The notes under the pieces: model-generated
The model's input: the letters and a program-made list of their open reading frames with translations, nothing else
Told to the model about the DNA's origin: nothing
Database searches by the model: none
Shown here: one piece after another, positions 10,056-20,250 of the stretch
How the letters are laid out: every line of letters begins with the position of its first letter
Position numbering within the stretch: position 1 is the first letter of the stretch
Position numbers and translations under genes: made by a program
Source of the DNA: Prorocentrum cordatum
Lineage: Eukaryota; Sar; Dinophyceae; Prorocentrales; Prorocentraceae
NCBI GenBank assembly: GCA_963575745.1
Contig: CAUYUJ010018627.1
Location: 89,501-153,500 of the forward strand
DNA length: 64,000 bases
Direction: 5' to 3'

Positions 10056-10212
10056 AGGGGGCCACATGCGAACCCTACACCTACCCCCCACGATTTCTGA
10101 GGGGGAGGGTGGGGTTTACTCAACTCTGTTCGGGAGCTCCCGAGCGAAGTGAACCCCACCCTCCCCCTCAGAAGTCGTGGGGGGTGGGGGTAGGGTTCGC
10201 GTGTGGCCCCCT
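10056..10212. mobile_element. MITE-F copy 1, long near-perfect inverted repeat
   Basis: The left arm starts AGGGGGCCACATGCGAACCC and the right arm ends with its inverse. The arms pair over about 60 bp with only a few mismatches, leaving a loop of about 30 bp around GTTCGGGAGCTCCCGAG (itself palindromic). A decayed second copy is at 57634-57773, inside the nested open-frame block. Confidence 0.92.
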
Positions 10213-10333
10213 AGTGGTGGCACACGTGGCCACCACGGGGGGACGGCCCGGGAGGGAACCGCAGCGCACTCGTCGCCGAGGGGGCCCCCGGGTGTCCCAC
10301 CCTTCCCTGGAACGTTCGGTCTCGCTGTCGTTA

Positions 10334-10506
10334 CAGTCAAGAACGCTAAGAAGGACGCGCGACTTTGCTCAGAGCACCCTTGCGTCCTTGCTATTCCTTG
10401 CTCTTGCGTCCTTGAGGTTTTCGCCGTCCGCCGCCCCAAAAACCCCAACTTCGGCTTCCAAGGGTCTTGCGTCCTTACCGCGCGTCCTTACTAGGGCTTT
10501 TGACTG
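10334..10506. mobile_element. MITE-H copy 1, TA-flanked
   Basis: TIRs are CAGTCAAGAACGC and the inverse of GGGCTTTTGACTG, with TA on both sides (10332-10333 and 10507-10508). Inner GGACGCGCG blocks are also inverted. GCGTCCTTG words recur inside. Further copies are at 34991 and 62624. Confidence 0.88.
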
Positions 10507-10508
10507 TA

Positions 10509-10643
10509 CAGGAGGAATGCTCAAAAATAGTCAACAAATATCCTTGGGACGATTTTATGAGTATTTGTTGCTCCTTTGGGGGTATTTTGTGCGTATTTTC
10601 TTTTTCGTCGAAAATCCCTCTGTAGGGGGACACGCCCGACTTA
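10509..10643. mobile_element. MITE-A copy lacking its left end
   Basis: The right end TAGGGGGACACGCCCGACTT and the AT-rich interior are present, but the outer 15-20 bases of the left TIR are missing because the copy abuts the right end of MITE-H. MITE-H may have inserted into, or been joined to, MITE-A. Confidence 0.75.
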
Positions 10644-10704
10644 ACGCCATCGGGGACCATCGCTGCCCTATTGGCGATAGCACCGCCAGTTCCAGGCAGA
10701 CAGG

Positions 10705-10920
10705 ACTCATCTCGATTCCCCCGATTGGATTTCAATTTCGATTTCCATGGATTCCGGTTCCGATTCGATTCGACTTGGGATTCCGATTTGGGTTTCGATT
10801 TGTCATTGGAGGCATACTCGCCTGCCGATTTCCGCCGATTCGACCTTTCCCGACTCCGTTGCCGATCTCCGCCGATCCGATTCGTTTCGATCGCCGATCC
10901 GACGTGTCGCTTCGAGTCTG
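10705..10920. repeat. GATTCGATTC degenerate repeat (2)
   Basis: Same word family as 6115-6329, here followed by a TCTCCTGGGC repeat to about 11035. Confidence 0.7.
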
Positions 10921-11037
10921 GGCCCTCCTGGGCAGATGCCACCGTTTGGCTCTCCTGGGCGCTCCTGGGCTCTCCTGGGCTCTCCTGGCAGATGTCACCG
11001 TATCGATTTGATCCTGGGCTCTCCTGGGCTCTCCTGG

Positions 11038-11295
11038 AAGCGGGTCCCGCGATTTTCCGTGGTTGTCGGGCTCTCGGTGCTCTCTTCACAGGCCTCCTGG
11101 CCCTAAGATTGGCACACCAAAAGGCAATGTCAATCTTAGGGATTCGCCCTCAAAAAATAAGGGAAGCCCTAAGATTGGCATCGTGATGAGGAGGTGCCCA
11201 AAAGGATAGGGATATGTTCCAGGCTGGTAAGGGTCCCGCGATGTTCCGTGGCCTTCGGGCTCTCGGTGCTCTCTTCACAGGCCTCTTTGGCCTGG
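11038..11295 (+). repeat. About 65-bp direct duplication flanking MITE-D
   Basis: GGGTCCCGCGAT through TCTTCACAGGCCTC is present at 11038-11100 and again at 11228-11290, with MITE-D copy 2 (about 11104-11230) between them. The duplicated segment is far longer than a normal target duplication. Confidence 0.75.
11104..11230. mobile_element. MITE-D copy 2
   Basis: Carries CTAAGATTGGCA, AATCTTAGGGATTC and GGATAGGGATATGTTCCAGG in the same relative order as the copy at 3391, in opposite orientation, and lacks one outer arm. Confidence 0.75.
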
Positions 11296-11383
11296 CAGCC
11301 CACGGCTCAGGAGAGGAAGAGCTCGCTCCCGGGGGAAGGGCCCAGCGGCCCAGGCCCGTGGCCCTCGGCACCCGCTCCTCAAG

Positions 11384-11452
11384 AGGCTCCTCCTCCTCCT
11401 CCTCCTCCTCCCCCTCCTCCCCCTCCTCCTCCTCCTCCTCCGCTCCCCCCCA
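11384..11452. repeat. (CTC)n microsatellite
   Basis: Interrupted CTC/CCC run. Confidence 0.9.
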
Positions 11453-11841
11453 CCCCGCCGGAGCCTCTGCGGTCAACGCGCACAGTAAGGGCGCGCGCCT
11501 GCATCCAGGGTGCCCCTGGGTCCTTGCCTCTGAGGCCCGTCCTTTTGCCTCTTTCACTGGTCGCCGACGCCCCAAAGAAACCCAACTTCGGCCTCCCAAG
11601 GGTCTTGCGTCCTTACCACGGGTCCTTGTAATATACGTTTTGACTCTACCCCTCTCCTTTGGCTCCAGCTTGCCCTTGAGATCCGAGGCCACGGGGAGAA
11701 CACACATCGCAGAAAGTCACGGCCGGAGCCCTGGGCTCCATCGTTTTCTTGTGTGTGTGTATGTGTTTCGCGCTGGGCCGATCCACGAGAGTCCCAGCAG
11801 GGGCCACGAGAAGGGGGAGTTGGTCCCATTGATCGCCGATG

Positions 11842-12017
11842 CAGTCGGGGCCCTGAAGAAGGAACCCTTTTCGTTTGGGAGGGGCTCCGTGTTCCCTAGT
11901 TGTTTTACAGTGCTCCTTGGGTCTTCCTGAGGTCTTCCATGGAAAATCGGAGTCAACTTATGGGAAAAAAGGGGTCTCGTTCCTTGTTTGGGGTTCCTTA
12001 GGTCAACGCCTCGACTG
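11842..12017. mobile_element. MITE-G copy 2
   Basis: Begins CAGTCGGGGCCCTGAAGAAG and ends in CTCGACTG followed by TA. The left flank is TG rather than TA, so one target base has changed. The interior is highly similar to the copy at 9289. Confidence 0.88.
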
Positions 12018-12594
12018 TAGGTTCCCGATAGCCCCACCTCGCCAAGGAACTCGCGAATTCACGATAGTGGGCCTATCGCCGATCTATCGGCGATATATCG
12101 CCGATTTTAGGTCCATGTTTCCCCATCCTTCCGCCAGTCCCCCCATCCATGCTGCCCCTCATCCCAGAGCCTGGAACACGGGGAATTCGCAGGGTTTGAC
12201 ACGACTGCGACGCCAGGATCTCAGGGTGGTTTTCCCCTCTGACCCCCAGACCCCCGACGATCTGATGGTTCACTGCTTGACCCGAAGATATTCCGACAGC
12301 TTCCCTTGGGGTGGTTTCTCGCGCCAGATCCATTTTCGATGGTCCCGGGGCACAACGACGCACCCTAGAGGCCGACATCGAGAAGAGAACGGATGGAGAA
12401 GATCCGTTCGTCGGAGACGACGGGGTGGTCTCTCCCGGGGGGGAGGGGGGCAGGGGGTCGTGGGCGAAACAAAATTACCTGTTTCCGCGGCCTCGCGGGT
12501 CGGGCCCAGGGGCCGCCACCCAGCGCATGTGGGGCGTTTTTGTTGCCCCGCGGGTGCCCCGCGCGGGTCGTGTCCCTGCGACCTTGGCATCGCT

Positions 12595-12712
12595 CGGACG
12601 TGTTCATTTTTTCTTCGGCGAGGGCCATCGAGGAGCATCCTTGATCATTTGGCGAACAAAAACACGCACGAAACCGAAACAAACACAGGGAATGGACGTC
12701 CGAGCGATGGCG
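12595..12712. mobile_element. MITE-K copy 1
   Basis: TIRs are GCATCGCTCGGACGTGT and its inverse ACGTCCGAGCGATGGC. The interior includes a CACGAAACCGAA block shared with 38661-38799. Confidence 0.8.
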
Positions 12713-12808
12713 AGCGACCGCGTCCCGCCGCGGACCCGCGGTCCGTGCGGTCCCTCGGACTGGTCCGCGATCCCGCGGGCAGTCCACGGGATCGCGCCCC
12801 GGATCGGG

Positions 12809-13000
12809 CCGGGCGAAAGGGGGGGGATTGGGAAAGGGGGGTATACAAAATTTGCTGCATGCAGCTGGTTTCGGCCTCACGCGAGGGGGCCCACTCCTCG
12901 ATACACAGCCGCCTCCGGCGCCGGGAGGCGCCGGGAAAGTCAGCTATACGTGAGCTGATTCTCAAACCCCCCTTTTGCTAACCCCCCCTCTCGCCCGACC
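12809..13000. mobile_element. MITE-E copy 1
   Basis: TIRs are CGGGCGAAAGGGGGGG and CCCCCCCTCTCGCCCG. The interior has TGCTGCATGCAGCTGG, an exact GGCGCCGGGAGGCGCC palindrome, and CAGCT..AGCTGATTCTCAA. Two more copies are at 15809 and 24415. Confidence 0.88.
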
Positions 13001-13134
13001 CGACCGGAGTCCAAAGCGCGAGGGCGCGGACGCGGAGGTGTGCGGCGGGGGAGGTGCCGGACCCAGCTCGGTGCGGCGAGGGCCTCCGAGGCCGTAGCTC
13101 CCCCCTGGTGTAGGGCACCGTCGGGGCGGGGGCG

Positions 13135-13335
13135 CCGGAGCCCAGGGGGGTCGGCAGAGTGCGGGGGGGGCAGCAGAGCGAGGAGCACGGAGGGTCAGGG
13201 ACCCAGGGGAGTCGGGGGCCCAGGATCGAGGAGGAGCACGGAGGGTAGCAGAGCGGGGAGCACGGAGGGTCAGGGACCCAGGGGAGGCGGGGGCCAAGGA
13301 TCGAGGAGGAGCGGGGGTCGAGGAGGACCGGGGAT
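13135..13335 (+). repeat. GGAGCACGGAGGGTC tandem repeat
   Basis: About three irregular units of about 70 bp, each containing GAGCACGGAGGGT and CAGGGACCCAGGGGAG. Confidence 0.75.
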
Positions 13336-13424
13336 CGAAGAGGCTCGAGGAGGATCGAGGATACATCCAGGCTCGGGGGTCCGGCGGACGGCAGCAGCTG
13401 GCGGGGGGCAAGATGAGCGGGGAG

Positions 13425-13600
13425 GGCAGTATTCAGGAGGGAAAGAAACACGCAGACACAATTAATCGTCGATCCCCCAGAAGGTATTGGAAAAGATGGG
13501 AACTGGGGGGAAAGATCAAAGCCCAGAAAATATGGGAAGTGGGGGGAATCCTGTTATTTGTGTGTATTTTTCTGTGTGTCCCAGGGCCCCTTCAAATATG
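13425..13600 (+). repeat. Dispersed repeat N, copy 3
   Basis: Same ordered blocks as 2025-2195 (AATTAATCGTCGA, GTGGGGGG, TTTGTGTG, GTCCCAGGG). Confidence 0.8.
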
Positions 13601-13799
13601 AGGGGGGGGGGGGGGGGGAATCGCGGGCTGCAGGGACGCGGCATCAAATGAATTCCTTGGCGGCCCCGAAGTTTCCCCCCTCCCTCTCCCGCCTCCGTTT
13701 GCCTCGTCCTCCTTCGTCATCCTCCTATCTCTCGTCCTTCCTTGCCCCTCGCCCCCCCTTGCCCCCCCCCCCACACACAACTGCAATGTTTAGTCGATT

Positions 13800-14073
13800 C
13801 GCGAAACCCTGAGCCCTGATGTGTAAGGAACAGCTACTACACTTGATCAAACCTCTTGTCTGAATCACATGCTGCTACTGCTCTAACATCTGCTTATAAT
13901 CTCAGTCTCATTATACTTTCTAAGAGGCTGTTGCGAGTCCCAAAAACGTGGAAAATGATCAATAATAAGTGTGTGGTGAACAGTGCTTTCACCAGCTCGA
14001 GAGAGAGAAAGAGTTAGGACAGGAGAGAGTCCGGGCGGCAGCGCTGGCAGGCCTCACAGTCTGTGAAGCCAAA
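13800..14073 (-). other. Lower-GC stretch, possible 3' UTR of the minus-strand exon
   Basis: Clearly less GC-rich and free of repeats, and it immediately follows (on the minus strand) the stop codon at 14074-14076. The 3' UTR role is inferred from position and composition only. Confidence 0.35.
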
Positions 14074-14218
14074 TCAAATCATGTCGTAGTTCACCTGCTC
14101 GTTGATGCTGCTCTGCGTCTCGTAGCTGTTGTCCAGCTCGTAGTCCATCTGATTGTTGTTGCTGCTGTGCATCTCGTAATTGCTGTCCAGCTCGTAGTTC
14201 AGCAGACCCCCGAGAGAC
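14074..14218 (-). CDS. Candidate C-terminal exon with 18-residue tandem repeat
   Basis: Read on the minus strand, the frame ends in TGA at 14074-14076. Just upstream are two 54-nt units (14146-14199 and 14092-14145) and a truncated third. Each encodes (N/D)YELD-x(2)-YE-x(2)-SS-x(2)-(N/E)Q(M/V), ending NYDMI. The units differ at many bases yet keep length, phase and the YELD, YE, SS and Q positions, which suggests selection on protein rather than simple slippage. The frame is open upstream to a TGA near 14255; a likely splice acceptor lies before TCTCTCGGGGG (about 14215). The rest of the gene would lie at higher coordinates and was not found. The function is unknown: it is an acidic, Asn/Ser/Tyr-rich tail. 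Confidence 0.45.
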
Positions 14219-14359
14219 TTCGAGGGGCCCACGCCGTGAGCAGGGAGTCACGCCGCAGGGGGTCGGGGGCGCCACGGCACCCCCAGCAAGCAAGCAAGAC
14301 GCCGTGTGTCCAAAAGGCACGTGAGCAGTAATTACTCTTATTCGGCCTCATCCCGCAGC

Positions 14360-14620
14360 CTCGAGGTGAGGCAGGGCGGGCCGAGAACGAGGAGCGAGAG
14401 GCAAAGGAGGGAGGAGGGAGGGAGACGGAGAAGAAGGAGCCAGAGAGAGGGAGAAGAGGAGGGGAGGAGAGGAGAGAGAAGAGGAGGGAGGAGACAGAGA
14501 GCCAGAAGAAGGAGAAGAGGAGGGAGGGAGACGAAGGGAGCGAGAGGGAGAGGAGCGAGGAGGCGGAGGGAGGGGGCGAGGAGCGGAGGGAGACGGAGAG
14601 AAGGAGCCAGGACGGCACCC
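14360..14620. repeat. GGAGAGAGGGAG purine-rich tract
   Basis: Degenerate AGGAG/GAGAG repeats of about 260 bases. Confidence 0.8.
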
Positions 14621-14704
14621 CCCGGGGGGCGGGAAGTGGAGTGTCCCCGAGGGTGCCCGCGCCTCGTTGGCCGCGGGCCGAGTGGCCGCCGGGCTGCCCT
14701 TCGG

Positions 14705-14910
14705 CAGGGGTCAGGAGGGGAGAACAACACGCACAGGCACAATGCATCGTCGACCTCGAAGGAAAGATGGGAAAAAGTGTGGGAGTTGGGGGGGGAAGGC
14801 AAAAACCCAGGAACTAGGGGGAATAATATGTTATTGGGGAACATAGGGTAACTAGGGCAAAAACCAAGGAAATAGGGAAAGAGGAATAGGACATGGGGAG
14901 TCCTGTTCTA
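14705..14910 (+). repeat. Dispersed repeat N, copy 4
   Basis: Starts GTCAGGAGGGGAGAACAACA, carries GCATCGTCGAC and GGGGGGGAAGGCAAAAACCC, and ends at the TG microsatellite. More diverged than copies 1-3. Confidence 0.7.
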
Positions 14911-15026
14911 TGTGTGTGTGTGTGTGTGTGTGTGTCTGTGTCTGTGTCTGTGTCTGTGTCTGTGTCTGTGTCTGTGTCTGTGTCTGTGTCTGTGTCTGTG
15001 TCTGTGTCTGTGTCTGTGTCTGTGCG
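14911..15026. repeat. (TG)n/(TGTGTC)n microsatellite
   Basis: A TG run followed by about 15 TGTGTC units. Confidence 0.95.
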
Positions 15027-15109
15027 TGTGTGGACGAAGATGGTCGGGGCGCGCGATGCGCGAGGCGGGGCGACGCCCTGGTGAAGTCGGGCACGTCCTT
15101 CTGCACGAG

Positions 15110-15243
15110 GCATATTCCAACACAGTCCAGAAATAGTCTGGGGGCGTGTTTTGGACTATGCCCGAGTCTTTTGGGATATGTTTTGGCTGTTTTTCATTTC
15201 TCCTTCAGAAGCTGCCTGTAGGGGGGGACATTCCCGACCTAAC
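15110..15243. mobile_element. MITE-A copy, degenerate left end
   Basis: The right end TGTAGGGGGGGACATTCCCGACCTAA is recognisable in pieces, and the interior is T-rich like the other copies. The left TIR is eroded. Confidence 0.65.
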
Positions 15244-15382
15244 GCTGGGGAGGAGAGGCCACCCCCGATGGGCGGGGGCGTCGAGAGCCCTGGGGGGGGC
15301 CCACGGGTTGGAACGATTCAGTGCGCCGGGACGGTCCGAGTTTCCTGGGATCGGCGTCACGCCAACATGCTCGTGCTAATTG

Positions 15383-15529
15383 TAAGTCGGGCGTGTCCCT
15401 CTACAGGGAGAATGTTCAGAGATTGTCAAACAATAGTATGGGGATGTTGTTTCGCATGTTTCGAATATGTTTTTACTCTGTGTGATTTGTCGTCCCAAAT
15501 CCACATGTAGGGGGACGTGCCCGACCCAA
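15383..15529. mobile_element. MITE-A complete copy
   Basis: The left end TAAGTCGGGCGTGTCCCTCT and right end AGGGGGACGTGCCCGACCCA are inverted, with the AT-rich interior of the family. Flanks share only AATT, so the target duplication has decayed. Confidence 0.85.
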
Positions 15530-15808
15530 AATTATGTGTGCCTTGCCTTCCAGGGGCGTCGCGCGCGCCGATCAATCTCATGGTGTAAGCTCAGTGGCGG
15601 GCGCTTTCTGGCCGTGCAGCTCGGGAGACGATATACTACAACGTGTTTCTACTCTTGGTCTGGTTGGGAGGTGCGCCTCCCAGGAGGACACATCGTCCCA
15701 GTATGTCCTTCCGAGTCCCATGGGATGCGGGGCGGGAGGGGGGAAGAGCGGCAGCGAGGGTGGCGAGGGGAGGGGGTGCTGGAGAACGAGGTGCTGGAGG
15801 AGGGAGGG

Positions 15809-15992
15809 TCGGGCCGGGCGAAAGGGGGGGATTGGGAAAGGGGGGGGTACGAAAGTTGCTGCATGCAGCTGGTTCCGGCCCCGCCGCCGGGCCCATTCCT
15901 CGATGCATGGGCGCCTCCCGGCGCCGGGAGGCGCCGGGGAAATCAGCCACGTGAGCTGATTCTCAAACTATCCCCCCCTTTCGCCCGACCCG
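15809..15992. mobile_element. MITE-E copy 2
   Basis: CGGGCGAAAGGGGGGG and CCCCCCCTTTCGCCCG ends, with the TGCTGCATGCAGCTGG and GGCGCCGGGAGGCGCC interior. Confidence 0.88.
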
Positions 15993-15999
15993 AGAGGGG

Positions 16000-17080
16000 G
16001 AGGTTAGATGAGGGAGGGGGGCAGGCTGTCGGTGCCGGGGGGCTCCAGCCGCGGTGCTGGCCGCAGCCACGCCGCCTCCCCACGCTCGGCGTCCCCGCGG
16101 ATCGCGTCTTCGCGTCTCCTTGCTCGTGTAGTAGACCACGCCTTGGGAGCGAGTTGCGTTCGCCGCCGCGGGTTGGTCTTCCGCCTGGCACGGCTAGATT
16201 GGCATTCCCAAGCCTGGACCACAATCCGCCGTCGCCCCACGCTTCTCCCGCACATCTCCCTCATGATTAGCTAGCCGTCCATTCCTGGTGCGGCCAACAG
16301 TCCGACCGCCCACACTTATTGCATAGCCCCAAGCCCCCAAGCTGGAGCTCCTATCGATGACCTCCTAGTGCTTCTCTTTACGTGGGGGGCTGCGAAAGCA
16401 AGAAAGCTTGTGAGGCGCAGCCACAGCACCTAAACGACATTCGGGATGAGCGCACCTTCGGCACATTACTTCTGTTAGGGCGACGATTGCACGCAAATCA
16501 CGCGCCGCTTACGCGTGGGCGCAGGTCACATTGATCAAGATTGTCTGTCAATCAAGTAAGTCGAGGTTGTTTCGAGACACCCGTTGAATTTTGGGAATGC
16601 CAGCAGTGCTAAGCTCGTAGCGAGGGGATGCAAAGCTGGCAGTTTTATGGAGTGTGAGCACCCGACTGTGTTGATCATGCCCTGCGTCCAGGAAAGAGGC
16701 GGCATGAGTGCTGGATCAGTAGGCCCAGAGGTAATCAGGCATGAGCAGTGTGGAGCTGCAGAGGTCTGGTCGGAGAGCTGAGGGATAGGAGAATTCCAGC
16801 ACAGAGGGCGCAGTAGTGCACGTCACGCCGTCTGTCGGGCGCATCCTTTTTCGGACTTCTCGCACGCTGTCCAAGATCCACGGCGCGTCGCAGTCGATGT
16901 CAGGCGTGACGGGCCTTTGAGGCCGCCCCCTCCAGGCAGTTGAGGTCCAAGCTCGTGTCGTGCGCGACCCTCGGGGATCCCCAAACCGTGTGTGGTGACA
17001 GACCGCCCTGTCGCACGAGATGAGTCCCAAAATTTGCGGTGATCCCGAATCCCCATTGACTCATCATGCGGTGTGGTCAC
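16000..17080. other. Non-repetitive, lower-GC stretch
   Basis: No element ends or tandem repeats were recognised between about 16260 and 17060, which is unusual for this window. It holds the exon-like segment at 16479-16524. It would be the first place to look for exons of another gene. Confidence 0.35.
16479..16524 (+). CDS. Candidate internal exon (weak)
   Basis: A pyrimidine-rich acceptor (ACTTCTGTTAG) is followed by one base plus 15 codons reading ATIARKSRAAYAWAQ, then CAG with a GT at 16525. The peptide looks helical. Nothing ties it to a known family or to the kinase gene. It is called only from splice-like borders and composition. Confidence 0.2.
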
Positions 17081-17189
17081 CACACCGTCCGGGGGGGGGG
17101 GGGGCCTAGACGTGGGTGCGACGCTGTGTGCGTTCCCATGTACCCTAACGCATTCCTATGGTATCTATCGTTGTGCCCCTATGGTGTCT

Positions 17190-18290
17190 CGAGTCCGACG
17201 GAGGCGAATGGAGTCAAACTCGAGTCCCACGGAAGCCAATGGAGTCCTATTGAGAGCAATGGGGTCCAATGGAGCCCCACAGGGTCCTATGGAGCCCCAG
17301 GGGGTCCTATGGAGTTCAAGGGAGTCCATGGCCTCCGATGGGCTTCATAGGAAATGCATAAGTATTACATTGGAGTCCAATGGAGTTCTATGGGTATTCC
17401 AAAGGAGTCCAGTTGGGTTCAATGGGCATTAATTGAAGTCAGTGGTATCTTACGGAACCCGTGGAGTTGTGGAGTCCTATGGAAGCCAATGGAGTCATAA
17501 TTATGTTGCATTATGGAAGTCAACGGAGTCAGATGTTACCCGATGGATTGTTAATGGAAGCCAGTGTCGTCGTATGGATATTCTAATGAAATCTTGTGGG
17601 GAGGTCCAATGCAGTCAAATTCCAGTGGAGCCGCGTCGAGTCAAATAGATCCCAATGGAGATTAAGCGATTCAATTTCAGTTCTCTAGAATATAATGGAA
17701 CCCATTGCATTCCAACCCAGTCCAACGGAGTCCAGCACAGTCCACGAAATCCATTGCGGTCCGATAGAGTCCAGTAGAGTCGAATGATGTCCTATGAGTA
17801 TTCTCGTGCAGTCCTATGCTGTCCGATTCAGTCCAATGGAGGCCTCTGGAGTCTTGTGGAGTTCAATGAAGTCGCCAGGACTCCCATGGAGTCCAATGGG
17901 GTCCTCTGGAGTCCAACGTAGTCCAGTGGAGTTCAATGGAGTCCATTGTGCTTCAGGGAATTCAGACGGAGTTCACGAGAGTCCTGTGGAGTCTTATTGA
18001 GCTCAATGCACTCCAATGCAGTCGAATGTAGTCCATGGAGGCGAATGAAGACCAATGGGGCACAATGAGATCGTTCGAATATCCCGACGTAGCCCTACAT
18101 ATCCAATTCAGTCCGATGTAGTCCTATAGGATGTCTGATAGAGTCCCTTGATGTCCAATGGTAACCAGCGAAGCCCCATGCAGTCCAATGGAGCCAAATG
18201 GAATCGCACGGGCATGCCAATGGGCAGAGTCAATGAAGTCCCACGGAGTCATATGACATCTACTGAAGTATAGTGGAGGCCAATGGAGCA
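17190..18290 (+). repeat. AATGGAGTCC degenerate minisatellite
   Basis: 1.1 kb of an approximately 10-11-bp word (AATGGAGTCC/AATGGAGTCCT) with heavy substitution. GGAGTCC recurs almost every line of sequence. No other array in the window uses this word. Confidence 0.9.
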
Positions 18291-18429
18291 ATCTAAGTAG
18301 ATCCGCCGATCCAGCGTGTGAGTTTTTAGAAGGGCAAGGTTAAGCTCCAGCTCTGCTGAAGCTACAACCTGAGCGTCAACTCTGCTGTGTGTGTGTGTGC
18401 CGGGGTGGCTCTGCCGGGGTAGGGGGGGG

Positions 18430-19050
18430 AGAAGGGCCCAAAGTGGCCTGGCAGGCCACCAAGCCAGTCCAGGAGACGCACGAGGCGGCCCAAGAGTGCT
18501 CCAGGATGCCCATGACGCCTTCAGGACAGCCCAAGACACCTCCGAGAGGCTTCCAGTGGGCCCTAGGTGCACCTCCCAGAAGGCCCCAAGAGGCCCAACT
18601 TGGTAAATTCCTTTTCAAGTTATCATGCGATGTTAGCCATATCGCCTGTTCGGTCTTAGAGGCACTCGCCCAGCCTGTGAGCGCCGGAAAACACCTGTTC
18701 GGTCTTAAAGCGCCCAAGACGGTCCAAGAGGCCCCCAAGACCCAAGACCGCCCCTAGACAGCCCACGAGCCCCCTAACAGGACCGCAAGACGGCCCAATA
18801 GGGTCCCAAGGTGGCACAGGAGGCCCCCAACTCGACCTCAAGAGGCATCTAATACTGCCTCAACAGGGGCCCATGAGGAGAACTCGAACTGACCATGCGA
18901 GCCATTCCCCCTTAGAATACCCCCAATGCCCCCAAGACGCTGCGGAGGCGCCCCCATGCCCTAAGAGGCCTTCAAGAGGCTCCCAAGAAGACCCGAACAG
19001 GCCCCCACAAGAGGCCCCAAGAGGCCACTGCCGCCTCGCACGCTGCAAGG
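18430..19050 (-). repeat. 12-bp array (3), opposite orientation
   Basis: Here the plus strand reads CCCAAGAGGCCCC, so the GGCCTCTTGGGG word is on the minus strand. An AT-richer core near 18600-18660 interrupts the array. Confidence 0.85.
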
Positions 19051-19231
19051 CCAGATGTGCATGACCTGACTTGGTATTGCTCGGAAGCGGAAGCGCTGAA
19101 GTAAAATCCAGCGCAGACCTTTGAGCATCTCGAACCTCTAACCTCTCCGCTCCTCGCTACGCGGTGGCGGCCCTCAAACAGCAGGAGCCCCCCAGATCGG
19201 CGGCACAGGTTGGAGGCCATCAAACTTATCC

Positions 19232-20250
19232 CTTATTGAATCGCTTCGCTCATTCCGCCGGCCCGTGATATGGCATCGCTGGTTTTTGTCTGTGTGTTCG
19301 TTGCCCATGTTGCGCTCTTGGGGGCGGGTGTCGTTCGGACGCGTTGCGTGGGGAGTTTTGATGGTGAAGCAGTTCCCTGGGGGTCGTCTCTCGATGGGGC
19401 GAAATAGAGTCGTCGTCAAGATGCTTCTTTGGGGGGCCTCTTGGGGTCTGTTGAGAGGCCGTTCGGGGGCGCCTGGGAGACATGTTTGAAGCCTTCTGGG
19501 GCTTCTTTTGGGCCTCCTGGGAGTCTCCTGGGGCCTCTTGGCGACATCTTGGGGCCTCTTGGAGGCCTCTTGGGGCCTCTTTGGGACCTCCTGGGCGCCT
19601 TCTGGGACGGAGGGCTCCATTTTTGAGTTCTCGGTATCCCTCCTGAGTCCCTCTTGGGCCCGTCTTGGGGCCTCTTGGTCCGTCTTGGGCGGCACTTGGG
19701 CCGTCTTGAGGGCTCTCTGGGTCGTTTCGGCGCCGTCTTGGGAGCTTCGTGGGCCGTCTTGGAGCGGTCTTGGGGGCCTCTTGGGCCGTCTTGGAGCGTC
19801 CGGAAGCCGAAAAAGCCAGAACACAAAAAACATCGTAAAAAACCAATGACAATCAACGATTTTGGCCTCTTGGGGCTCTCTTCGGAGGCCTCTTGGAAGG
19901 CTCTTGGGGCGTCTTGGAGGCCTCTTGGGCTGTCTTGGGGGCCTTTTGGGCCGTCTTGGGGTCATCTTCGGCGTCTTCGAGCGCTCTTTGGGCGTCTCGG
20001 GGGCCTCTTGGGCAGTCTTGGGGGCCTCTTGGGGCACTCTGAGCGCGCTCTGGGGAGCCTGAGAGGCCGCACCCAGAAGGAAAACCATCTCTGAGTAGAC
20101 TTGGTCGGGCGGCGACCGGGCGTTGGTCGGGGTACTTTTCGCCGGGGGACCCCCAGGGGCCGCCCCGCGCGCGCGAACTAGAAATACTGTTAATATTGTT
20201 AACCAGTTACCGGAGATCTTAGCACGCCCTGGCCCGTTGGGCCGGCGAAT
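19232..20250. mobile_element. Element L, copy 1 (about 1.0 kb, carries the 12-bp array)
   Basis: The left end is TTATTGAATCGCTTCGCTC followed by ATTCCGCCGGCCC. The right end carries GGGGTACTTTTCG, CCCCAGGGGCCGCCCCGCGC, GAGATCTTAGCACGCC and GGGCCGGCGAA. The same two ends enclose only about 370 bp at 42847-43216. Between the ends is the GGCCTCTTGGGG array, interrupted by a core at 19800-19880. A minus-strand frame stays open across almost the whole element (Pro/Arg/Lys-rich), but this follows from the 12-bp period. CGCCGGCCC and GGGCCGGCG may be short TIRs. Confidence 0.7.
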
